Positions 5,260 through 14,000 of a DNA stretch of 20,874 bases are shown one piece after another. The DNA comes from a virus. The stretch covers positions 1 through 20,874 of IMG/VR virus record IMGVR_UViG_3300005613_000487. The stretch is one strand, 5' to 3'. The position numbers and the translations under genes were made by a program. Each line of letters begins with the position of its first letter. The stretch's first letter is position 1. The notes below the pieces were generated by a model, which ran no database searches, was not told the DNA's origin, and saw only the letters and a list, made by a program, of their open reading frames with translations.

Positions 5260-8218
5260 AACAGGATCCTGTTGTGATGATTTCACCTGTATTTGGGTTT
5301 ATTTGTATGGCTAAACTACCTGTTTCACCATTTATATCTTGTGTTGCTACAGGGTACCAATACTCAAATCCACTTGTAATACCTTCAGGGAATGTATTGA
5401 CTGACCCACTATCTGCGTATACAATTTGTCCTACCTCTATATCATCTATACTATCTATCTGTATGTATATTGGGTCTGCTTGTGTACCTCCATAGGTTGT
5501 ACTACACGCAGTTGATTGGTTAGCAAATCCAGCATCTCCTGGCCCTGTTACTGTAAATAATTCAAGTAATTCACCCGTACATTCAGCACAAGATTCGTAT
5601 ACTGGCCCTACCAAGTCAATTGTAATAAATGGTTGGTCAGGGTTTTGTTCTGTAAGTTCGTAACAAACACCACCTGCTGTTTGTATAATATCGCCTACTT
5701 GTAAGGACATAGACGATTCAAGTATTGTACTTATTTGTCCTGTTTCACACGATGAACCCGTCCAATATGTTGGCCCTGGTGCTAAGGTTGTAGTTGATGT
5801 AGTTGTTGTTGGCCCTGCAGTTGTAGTTGTACTTGTAGTTGTACTTGTAGTTGTAGTCGTTGTAGTGGCGTTACAGTCGTATATATCAAGTATTTCACCA
5901 CTACCATTTATTTGATATGAGAATGTTGCGTTTGTACTGTTCGTATCCATAATACCATACCACGCAGGATTTCCGTTAAACAGACCATTAAATGTTTGTG
6001 TCAGTTGTTCGTCAGTATAAATTATACTACCTACGATTAGTGAACTATCATCACTATATACTGTAATGTTCGTAAGGGTGTTGCATTGACCTGCTTGTTG
6101 TGTACCTCCATCTCCTTCATCTTGTGATGAGTAATATACGAATGTACCAGGTGGTAGTGTTGTCGTAGTTGTACTTGTAGTAGTGGTTGTTGTTGCTTGA
6201 CTACAATCTCTTACTTGTGTTATACCACCACTATTGTCTATTCTAAATGTAAAGTTTGGTAGTCCTGATGAACCAGAGTTTATACCATACCATTCATTTT
6301 GACCTGTAAATGTTGATGTAAGACCACTATTGGTATAAATGATTGTACCACTAACGAAACTTTCTACGTCACTTACATCTGTATATACAGGGTAGTCATC
6401 CACCATACCATTTGCACACGCAGTATCACTTGTAGACCCACCTGAACCGTTGAAGAAGTTACTGAAATATCCGTATACACCTGGTGGTAAGGTTGTAGTT
6501 GTTGTTGTAGTTAGTGGGTTTAGGTTGTTTATTTCCCACTCAACAGAGTAACTATTGAAGTTTTCTATTTGTACTCCACCATTCAGTAATACGCTACTAC
6601 TTTCACCTGCGTCTATAAATAATGACCCACTCAACGTATTATCCGGTGTTCCATCTATGAGTAGTGATGCTGTGTAATCAAATGTTGCGTCTATATCAAA
6701 TGAAATATCTGATGCAATGGATGTTAGGGTAGATGGTGTTGCTATCTCTATGTTAGAAGATGAAACAATATTAGTACTTGCAGGTATATTGTTTACCCTA
6801 AATAAGTCATCATCATTACCACTAAACTTGATTCTTGCAAATGCTACAGGTTCAGTAGATGTATTATCAAAATCTAATGTTACGTTTCTTGTATATACTG
6901 GCACATCTACGGGATTTAGTTCCCAAGTGAATGACCACGAGAAGTATTGTGAAAGTGGTTGGTCTGTTACTACTGGTAAACTGAATGAACCTGTATTGGT
7001 TCTAAATATCTCACCTGATGTAGACCCACTTACTACGTTATTGAACGCGTCTGATTGTGTATAATCTAATCGTATTGTACCTCCTCCTGCAAATCCAAGG
7101 TCAATATCTATATCGTTTACTCCACCTGAACCTGTAATGAGTGTTTGTAATGATTGTGTTACGTAAGTCGTTTGTCCTTGTATATTGTCTATACGGAAAA
7201 GGTTAGGGTCATTATCACTAAATCTTACTCTTGCAAAATCGTAAGAAGAGGTCGTATTGTTTATGACTGTTAGTGTTACATTTTCCTCAAATGGAGGTAT
7301 TGTCGTTGTTGTTGTACTTGTAGTTGTTGTAGTAGGTGCCATTGTAGTTGATGTTGTTGTAGTTGATGTTGTTGTAGTTGTTGTAGTCGTTGTTATACCA
7401 CTACAAGATTGTTTATCTGTAATTATACCACCTGTAACAGTTATATATTCATCTGTGGATAAACGATATGTTCCATCGTCTGCTGGTGTTGTTCCTGCAA
7501 TACTATCGTAAGTGTTACATCCTATATCGGTGCATTGTGCGTATAGTATAGAACTTGTAGGTTCAAAACAAATACTATCATCTGTACCAACCTCTGATGC
7601 TATAAATTGACTTGGTTGTACGGGTGCAGGACTCCATCCATTCGTTGTAGTACTTGTGGTTGTTGTGCCTGGTGCAGGTGGTTGTTGTGCACTTGAACCT
7701 AAATCAAATACATTTTGGTCTACTGGCCCTATAAGTTCCAAGTTACACGTTCCATCTTGCAAACTATAATTGTTGATTGCTCGTAGTTGGTATAAGTTTC
7801 CTCTAAATGATATGAGGTCATTTAGTTTTGTCTCAAAGTATTCTGCTAATGGTAGTACTGCACTTACTCGTACCAACCTTGTTCTTGGGTTGTATAAGAA
7901 CTCTACGTACTGACTCCAATACTGACTATATAAGTTTTGTTGTGGTTCTTGTCCGTATGGGTTTCTTTCGTTGAAGAACAGTAAGGACTTTGACCCTGAT
8001 GATGGAACTTGTCCACTTTCAGCGGAGTAATGGTCTACATAAGGTATTTGTTGAAATCCTACACTCTCTATATTTGTGGTTCCTTCTTGGTATCCTTCCA
8101 CATAGTATCCCTCTGATTCTAATAAACCATTCCAAAAGAATATACGTGGTTTACTTGTAGCAGGGTTATACTCTTCGTCTTTTATGATGGTCGGTATGTA
8201 TAGTGCTCTTTTAGCCAT
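5258..8218 (-). CDS. Tail hub C-terminal domain fused to poly-Thr-linked display domains
   Basis: 986 residues from the ATG at 8218, which overlaps the upstream stop as TAATG; a longer reading from 8239 is less likely. Residues about 1-175 (RALYIP, KPRIFFWNGLLESEGYYVEG, a YSQYWSQYVEFLYNPRTRLV segment, DLISFRGNLYQLRAINNY) match, from memory, the C-terminal part of a large tail/hub protein of Bacteroidetes phages. Then come Thr-rich linkers (residues about 185-192, 276-307, 570-576, 676-687, 785-810) separating small domains: a Cys-rich unit (about 200-270), two tandem beta-type repeats sharing FAR[VI][RK]FS.ND..LFR (about 310-435 and 440-568), two WYG-type domains (about 580-672 and 692-782), a Cys-rich unit (about 815-880) and a last WYG-like domain to the end. 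Likely exposed at the tail tip, binding receptor or surface sugars. Fourth gene of a coupled set with the two glycosyltransferases. Confidence 0.65.
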   Translation of the reverse strand: MAKRALYIPTIIKDEEYNPATSKPRIFFWNGLLESEGYYVEGYQEGTTNIESVGFQQIPYVDHYSAESGQVPSSGSKSLLFFNERNPYGQEPQQNLYSQYWSQYVEFLYNPRTRLVRVSAVLPLAEYFETKLNDLISFRGNLYQLRAINNYSLQDGTCNLELIGPVDQNVFDLGSSAQQPPAPGTTTTSTTTNGWSPAPVQPSQFIASEVGTDDSICFEPTSSILYAQCTDIGCNTYDSIAGTTPADDGTYRLSTDEYITVTGGIITDKQSCSGITTTTTTTTTSTTTTSTTMAPTTTTTSTTTTTIPPFEENVTLTVINNTTSSYDFARVRFSDNDPNLFRIDNIQGQTTYVTQSLQTLITGSGGVNDIDIDLGFAGGGTIRLDYTQSDAFNNVVSGSTSGEIFRTNTGSFSLPVVTDQPLSQYFSWSFTWELNPVDVPVYTRNVTLDFDNTSTEPVAFARIKFSGNDDDLFRVNNIPASTNIVSSSNIEIATPSTLTSIASDISFDIDATFDYTASLLIDGTPDNTLSGSLFIDAGESSSVLLNGGVQIENFNSYSVEWEINNLNPLTTTTTTTLPPGVYGYFSNFFNGSGGSTSDTACANGMVDDYPVYTDVSDVESFVSGTIIYTNSGLTSTFTGQNEWYGINSGSSGLPNFTFRIDNSGGITQVRDCSQATTTTTTSTTTTTLPPGTFVYYSSQDEGDGGTQQAGQCNTLTNITVYSDDSSLIVGSIIYTDEQLTQTFNGLFNGNPAWYGIMDTNSTNATFSYQINGSGEILDIYDCNATTTTTTTSTTTSTTTTAGPTTTTSTTTLAPGPTYWTGSSCETGQISTILESSMSLQVGDIIQTAGGVCYELTEQNPDQPFITIDLVGPVYESCAECTGELLELFTVTGPGDAGFANQSTACSTTYGGTQADPIYIQIDSIDDIEVGQIVYADSGSVNTFPEGITSGFEYWYPVATQDINGETGSLAIQINPNTGEIITTGSC
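5789..5866 (-). repeat. Thr-rich linker repeat (TTTTTTSTTTSTTTT type)
   Basis: Low-complexity stretch of Thr codons with scattered Ser and an AGP break, between the second WYG domain and the final Cys-rich units of the 986-aa protein. Codons are mixed ACA, ACT and ACG, so the repeat is kept at the protein level and is not a pure trinucleotide tract. Possible O-glycosylated stalk. Confidence 0.7.
7298..7393 (-). repeat. Thr-rich linker repeat, longest in the 986-aa protein
   Basis: About 32 codons, nearly all Thr with Ser and one Met-Ala-Pro break, between the first Cys-rich domain and the tandem beta-type repeats. On the plus strand it creates a spurious poly-Val frame. DNA period is three with irregular ACA/ACT/ACG use and short direct repeats (GTAGTTGATGTTGTT twice), which could favour recombination between linkers. 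Confidence 0.7.
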
Positions 8219-9240
8219 TACGGTGCAATTAGTCCACACTTTGCTCTACTTATCTGTACGAGTTCACCTGTAAATTGGTTCACATCGTAGATAGGTAGGA
8301 TGTCTAATGTATCATCTTTCGCGTATACAAACCCTGTGGTTGGTTGTGTAAGGTATAAGTCATCGTATAGTATATCACCGACTTGTAAACTTGTATCGTT
8401 TCTACTTATCCATTTCGGTACTGCTATTGCGGTACACACTTGATTGACATTATTACCTAACTTGACAGGTATAGGGTAGGAGTCAGGTATATCTATTGAC
8501 CCACTCAATCCTGTTCCTTGTACGTAGACGAGTGGACTGACCCCAAATCCACTCTCTACGACTTTTTCTCCCTCTGAATAAAAGTTTTGTGTATCGGTAT
8601 AGTATATCTTACCGAACTCTCTGTTGTTTAGTTTATCAAACTGGTCTGCGGGGTAGTCCACATCAAGTGTATCACCAAATTGTAGTTTTTTATACCCTTC
8701 GTTGTTTATCGGTATGACCTCCATACGTTTTGAGAGGTCTACGTAGTCATCCCAATTACGAGTAGTATAGTTTTTTATGTAGTCATTATAGGTTTCTATG
8801 ACGAACTCTTTTGGTTTTGTCTTTGATGGGTAGATGACCAAGTTATACTTTTTCTGTATGGACTTAATAAATTCTTCTTGTAAGACGCCATCTGTTCCAA
8901 AAGGCATATTAGTAGGGATGTCTATTGTTCGTTCGTCTGCTCCTTGATTTACCTTGTCTATGGCGATATAAGAGTCTGTATTGTTATCAGGTGCAATTGT
9001 TATGGTTGGATATATTGAACCTGTTGCCTGTGCTCGTATGCTAAATCTATATCCGTTAGGGTCTACGTCATCAAACTTGAAGAACTCTTCTGTTTCATAC
9101 TCCCTATCACCGTACTTATTCACTTGTGTTAGTGTTTGATTCACTAAATCATTTAGTCCGTTCAACGGTATTTGCTTGTATACTGCGTTTGATGCAGTAC
9201 TCATAAGTTGTAGGTAAAATCGTATTCTCTCTTCAGCCAT
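8218..9240 (-). CDS. Tail hub middle segment ending in a display-type domain
   Basis: 340 residues, no signal peptide. Residues about 115-195 (FIKSIQKKYNLVIYPSKTKP, EFVIETYNDYIKNYTTRNWD, then DLSKRMEVIPINN) strongly recall the central region of hub/baseplate proteins of Bacteroidetes phages, where it normally sits inside one long polypeptide between the LPGTKTNNN and RIFF.NG regions. Here those flanking regions are on separate genes (11074-14217 and 5258-8218). Residues about 265-337 resemble a shortened WYG-type display domain: Cys, LQVGDILYDDLYLTQ, FTGELVQISRAKC, joined without a Thr linker. The ATG at 9240 overlaps the glycosyltransferase stop (TGATG) and its own stop overlaps the next ATG (TAATG), implying translational coupling and matched amounts. 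Confidence 0.6.
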   Translation of the reverse strand: MAEERIRFYLQLMSTASNAVYKQIPLNGLNDLVNQTLTQVNKYGDREYETEEFFKFDDVDPNGYRFSIRAQATGSIYPTITIAPDNNTDSYIAIDKVNQGADERTIDIPTNMPFGTDGVLQEEFIKSIQKKYNLVIYPSKTKPKEFVIETYNDYIKNYTTRNWDDYVDLSKRMEVIPINNEGYKKLQFGDTLDVDYPADQFDKLNNREFGKIYYTDTQNFYSEGEKVVESGFGVSPLVYVQGTGLSGSIDIPDSYPIPVKLGNNVNQVCTAIAVPKWISRNDTSLQVGDILYDDLYLTQPTTGFVYAKDDTLDILPIYDVNQFTGELVQISRAKCGLIAP

Positions 9241-10106
9241 CAGAATAAGTGTTTATATTGCGAGTATTCACCCCAATACTCATCTACTATAACAAACTCC
9301 TTTGAGTATATACTGAAATGTGATGTATAATGGTGTCCGTGATTGACGTGTACTGCGGGGTTCTTACATTCCCACTGTATTCTTGTTATATCTTGTGGTT
9401 CTACTAATCCTGCTCCAACTACTAACGCGTTTTGTAGGGTTTTTTCCATATGAGTTATTGCATCCGATAAGTGCATCGTCATTTGATGGAATGGTTCATC
9501 ATTTTGTTTTCGTGGTTGCCAACCATCTTTACATAAACCCATATAGTTCATATTGGTTAGTACTTGACCTTTCTTGAATGGTTTATAGTCAAAGTATCCT
9601 TCAGGGTATAGTACATCGTGTTCCAAGAACGAAACGTACTTGTATTTTCCTATTTGTTTCGCGTTATATAGTAGTTGTAGTATCTGTAATACTTGATTGA
9701 CGTGACCGTAGTTGTTAGTCCAACTTATGTACTCTGTAAATGGATTGTCTTTCTGTCTTTGCCACATACAGGTCAGGATGTCTGCTTTACCGTGACTTGA
9801 TTTTTGTAAAGTTTGTAGTACCTGTTTTATAGTGGCTTGTGTTTCAGGTTTGTTGTTGTTGGAGTAGAATATACCTAGTTTATTGACTTTTGTGTTCTGT
9901 ATGTTTACCCACGTGTTCTCTCTATACTCTTTATTGTGTTTGTCACCTTCATATTCCCATTCTAACGATAGATATTTGACTGTACCAGGGTTAGTATCAC
10001 CTACGATGTTATTGTTGACGAGAAGGAATAAATTGTTATTACTTACTTTGTCTTGTACTTGGTTCGTACAATCTTTACCACCGTATGTTGCTTGTATTAT
10101 TTTCAC
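9240..10106 (-). CDS. Glycosyltransferase-like protein with N-terminal beta domain
   Basis: 288 residues from the GTG at 10106, which overlaps the upstream stop as GTGA; another GTG at 10142 gives 12 more residues, and neither has a clear ribosome site. Residues 1-65 (VKIIQATYGGKDCTNQVQDK, then GDTNPGTVKYLSLEWEYEG) look like a small lectin-like beta domain resembling DUF3395 (AtYG...dvT...GDP..G..K.L.v.y). The rest resembles GT-A fold glycosyltransferases: LGIFYSNNN near 75, a VSFLEHDVLYPEGYF strand with an EHD acidic motif at about 162-164 in place of DxD, and a His-rich C-terminal segment (VHVNHGHHYTSHFSIY). It would transfer a sugar from a nucleotide-sugar donor in the host cytoplasm. Placed between hub pieces, so a virion or receptor-modifying role is inferred. 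Acceptor unknown. Confidence 0.5.
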   Translation of the reverse strand: MKIIQATYGGKDCTNQVQDKVSNNNLFLLVNNNIVGDTNPGTVKYLSLEWEYEGDKHNKEYRENTWVNIQNTKVNKLGIFYSNNNKPETQATIKQVLQTLQKSSHGKADILTCMWQRQKDNPFTEYISWTNNYGHVNQVLQILQLLYNAKQIGKYKYVSFLEHDVLYPEGYFDYKPFKKGQVLTNMNYMGLCKDGWQPRKQNDEPFHQMTMHLSDAITHMEKTLQNALVVGAGLVEPQDITRIQWECKNPAVHVNHGHHYTSHFSIYSKEFVIVDEYWGEYSQYKHLF

Positions 10107-11071
10107 AGTAGTACACTCACTTTTTCTGTTTTCTGTACCCACTCATAGTATTTCTTACTAGCAGTTTCATCTTTGATGTCTAAATCAAGGTTGTAGGGTA
10201 AGGAGTTCATATACTTTGCTTTATGAAAGTATCCCTTACTATTACTTGTTACACCTGCGTTGTGCATTATATAGCACTTATCGTATTCTTTTATAGGTGA
10301 TGTACCCCAACTAAACTCCAAGTCAGTATGACATTCTGTCAGATGGCCTTTCTTCCACCCGTTCCATAGTACTGCCCACATATCAGCACACCATATTTGT
10401 AGTTCGTGGTGGGATGGGTCTTCTTGTTTCTTCTGTCTATTTAGTTCACTTACCTGTACGAACAAGTCCTCACTATCTCTTTCTACGTCATTCCAAAAGT
10501 CAGCATCTATGTTTTTGAGGATGTATTGTGCTCCTATACTATTATCGTTGTTGTCTATAACAAGTTGTGGGTCTATGTCTATGACCTCTACCATTTTATC
10601 GAAGACATCCTGACCCTTACCGATGATGTAATCGTAGGATATATACCATTTAGTATCTGACCCATACCATATATCATCATTCGTAAATTGTTGTAGGTCA
10701 AGTGGTTTAGTGAATATAATATCGCAATCGTGGTAGAATAACGTTTCGTTTTCCAAGTAAGGGTGTTGTGTAAAGTGTTGTTTGAGTATATTAGGTCTAA
10801 TACTACTAATATAGTCCTTACGTTCCCTTGTATCTTTGTAGAAGAAGAACCTTGCTGCGTATCCGTGTCTTAACTTATCCCACTCTTCGGGTAGTTCTCC
10901 TTCGTTATGGCATACAATATCTACATAGTTCAGGTTTATACCCATTTCTATCATATTGTTCAGTAGAACCTCTACCTGCCATGCGTAATATGTTGTTGCT
11001 GGTTGTGCTGAAATAAATCGTACCATTTTTTCCTCCTTTGTTTGTTTGTTACATCCGCAATCTTCTTCCAT
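10103..11071 (-). CDS. Glycosyltransferase-like protein with DCD motif
   Basis: 322 residues from ATG 11071, which has GGAGGG eight bases upstream; ATG 11077 overlaps the previous stop (ATGA) and ATG 11026, with AGGAGG five bases upstream, would give the cleaner fold start MVRFISAQPATTYYAWQVEV. Core: N-terminal beta-alpha unit, ENETLFYHDCDIIFTKPLD near 107-125 with a DxD-type metal/nucleotide-sugar motif (D115, D117), a WYGSDTKWYISYDYI segment, SIGAQYILKNID, and a Trp-rich ELQIWCADMWAVLWNGW helix with a HNAGVT motif near the end. This is a GT-A type glycosyltransferase arrangement. The overall pattern recalls the peptidyl serine / hydroxyproline glycosyltransferase group from memory only. The N-terminal leader MEEDCGCNKQTKEEK with CGC is odd. 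Coupled to hub genes on both sides. Confidence 0.55.
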   Translation of the reverse strand: MEEDCGCNKQTKEEKMVRFISAQPATTYYAWQVEVLLNNMIEMGINLNYVDIVCHNEGELPEEWDKLRHGYAARFFFYKDTRERKDYISSIRPNILKQHFTQHPYLENETLFYHDCDIIFTKPLDLQQFTNDDIWYGSDTKWYISYDYIIGKGQDVFDKMVEVIDIDPQLVIDNNDNSIGAQYILKNIDADFWNDVERDSEDLFVQVSELNRQKKQEDPSHHELQIWCADMWAVLWNGWKKGHLTECHTDLEFSWGTSPIKEYDKCYIMHNAGVTSNSKGYFHKAKYMNSLPYNLDLDIKDETASKKYYEWVQKTEKVSVLL

Positions 11072-11073
11072 TA

Positions 11074-14000
11074 TCATATCCCTCCACATATTGCTGTTTG
11101 TATTACTAAACCTTGATTTACGACTTCGTGAACGTATGTACCGTCTGCATAAAATCCTGGTGGTGCAAAGTTTGTACCTGCGGAGTTTGTGTATATTCTT
11201 GTTACATTGAGCCATGATGAGTTATTACCATAGTATATATCAAAACTTGGGTAGTTACTACATGCTGTATTTCCATCTGATGCATCATACGCAATACCTG
11301 AAAATGCTTCTGTTGCAATTGTTGTAGTAGTAGTTGTTGTAGTTGATGAACAATCTACGATTTCTTTTACTTCACCACCAATATCTATTCTCATTGCGTA
11401 TTCTGATTGTCCTGCTGTATTAGATAATCCATACCATTTACCCGTAGAACCATTACCACCATTCCACGCATTTGTTAGTAAATCATTACTATACAGAATA
11501 TCACCAACAATAATACTTTCTACATTTGCTCTGTTTGAGTATATGTTGCCTGTTGTAATTGAAGAACACGCATCTCCACTTGTTAATGAACCTGCGTCTT
11601 GTGTTGTATTTACTTCGTGTTGTATACCAGGTATAGTTGTTGTTGTAGTCGTAGATGTAGTGGTAGTCGTTGTAGTAACAGCAGGACAAGTTGTTCCATT
11701 GTCTTGTAGGGTACTGAAGCTCGGACCACCAACATTATAGTAGTTTCCACCGGTGGAAAGAACTGTATATCCACTATCGTTAAACCACACGTTGTTTCCT
11801 TGTGCATCTGTAAAAAGCATTTCGTTGGTTGTTAGTGAGTCAGCGTATAATACTGATGAACTTGCTGGTGAGTTACAAGCTTCATATGCAGTTGTACCCA
11901 AGTCAAATGTGAATTCTGTAAGTGGTGCAGCCGTAGTAGTTGTCGTTGTAGTCGTAGTTGCATTACAATCTACCCAGTCAATGATTTGACCTGAGTTATT
12001 AATTTGTACGTAATACCTTACTTGTGGGTCTATATCATCCGATACCCCATACCATAAACTTTGTCCTACAAACACATTTGTTAATGATAAATTATCATAT
12101 ACAATTTCTCCTATACATGCAGACGTTTCTACTGATTTACCTGTGCCACTTAAATATATTAGATATTGTAGTATACTTTGATCTTGACAAGATGTAATAC
12201 CACCGTCTCCTTCTAGCTGATTAGAAAATACTTGCGTAGATGGTGGTAATGTAGTAGTAGTTGTTGTTGTAGTCGTAGTTGTAGTTGTTGTTAAACTTGA
12301 GCACAAGGACATATCTATTACATTACTATTTTGTATGCTTGCCACGTATTCACCGCTATTACTCAAGAAACCTTCTTCAATAAAGTTGTTAGTACCTGCT
12401 AAGAAGAAGAACGTGTTGTCTTCAAACTCTGGTTCATATCCTTCTACGTTTATACTTGAACCTACACCATTACACGCGTCATTGAAGTTAGTGGTAGTTG
12501 ATGTTACACTAAATAAGTATCTTGGAGCCTCTGTGGTAGTGGTAGTTGTAGTAGATGTCGTAGTTGTAGTTGTTATGCTTGAACATAGTGTCATGTCTAT
12601 AACATTACTGTTTTGAATACTAGCTACATACTCTCCTTCGTTGCTTAGGAAACCTTCTTCAATAAAGTTGTTTGTACCTGCCAAGAAGAAGAATGTATTA
12701 TCTTCAAACTCTGGTTCATAACCTTGAACTTGTATAGATGAACCAATACCTGCACATGCATCGTTAAAGTTAGTCGTGGTTGATGTTACATTAAACGTAA
12801 AACGTTGTGCTTCAGTCGTAGTAGTTGATGTTGTCGTAGTTGTTGTTGTCGTAGTTGTTGTTGTGGTTGCAGAACAATTCTGTAATCCTGGTGCAAGTAC
12901 TATACCTGTATCAAGTTCTACATATTGGTTTTCTCCTATTTTTAAGAACCCATTACTCAATCCTACAATTTCATCGCCTGTACTTACTGTACCTGAACTA
13001 TCGTTGTCTATGACTGTATAGATTGTATTACTGTCATCTCCACAAGCAATTTGAGAGTTACTATTTGTACCTGTGTCTCCTCCCAATACTGTGAATTGTG
13101 GTATAGTTGTTGTACTTGTAGTACTTGTAGTACTTGTAGTTGAAGTTGTACTTGTGGTAGTAGATGTCGTTGTTGTTGACCCTGTTGGTGGTATGATTGG
13201 CCCGAATGGAGGACACGTAGTCGTTGTTGTTGAAGGTAGTGGTTGATTAAGAACTGAACCACTAATGTTTAGTACTAACTTTACTCGACCTGTTAGGTTT
13301 GTTTGTCTCTTTACCGAGTATGATGTATTTGGTATAAATGAATTGTCCTTATCTTCTTGTACGGCTACCCAATTCAGTAATCTATTAGTATTGGGTACAA
13401 GGTTTATATCTACTCCTGACGAGTTTGATTCTGGCCCTACCTTTATTACACCGAATGATTCTAAATCTTGTTCGTTATATACAGGATATTTTTTATCTCT
13501 GTCAAGTAAGACATAGGTATCGTCTAAATTACCATCCTCTATAAATGATGATGAGTACGTAAATCCACTACCACTGAATATTGCATCCCATATTCTTCGT
13601 GTTTTCAGTGCAGGCTTGAAATCTTGTACTGTTAGTCCACCTCTACAATGATTGACTCCTAAATCTCTTGGTTTTCCTGTATATCGTATGTTCTGTCCGT
13701 AATCTACAAGTGGGTATACAATATCTCCACCGAAAAGTCCACCAGTCCAACTACCCGTGATGTTTGCTAATGATGAGGTATGGTTGTAGGAACTCAAACT
13801 ACTTAAATCTGTCAGGTACGATTGTCTAATCTCCTTTGCAAATGAGGAAAGTAGACCATATAACTTGACCTCATAACTCTCTATGTACTTGTTTTCGTAT
13901 AAGTTGACCTTCGTTAGTTGGATATACCCTTGTAGTGGTATAATCCCATCAAAGTCAAAGTAAGCGTCTACCTTTTGGTTTGTAGTAAAGGTAAAGGGGT

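Noticed and set aside
7257-7511. Plus-strand reading frames rich in poly-valine (also near 11640, 11930, 12530 and 12800)
   Set aside because: They are the reverse complement of the Thr linkers; composition and lack of start signals show they are not genes.
10103-11215. Longer start (11215) for the first glycosyltransferase
   Set aside because: The extra 48 residues lie inside the display gene, are Arg/Cys-rich as in an off-frame reading, and ribosome sites exist only for the later ATGs.
13102-13230. Regular short repeats resembling a CRISPR or satellite array
   Set aside because: The period is 3-9 bases inside an open Thr/Ser frame, with no unique spacers; it is a protein-level linker.
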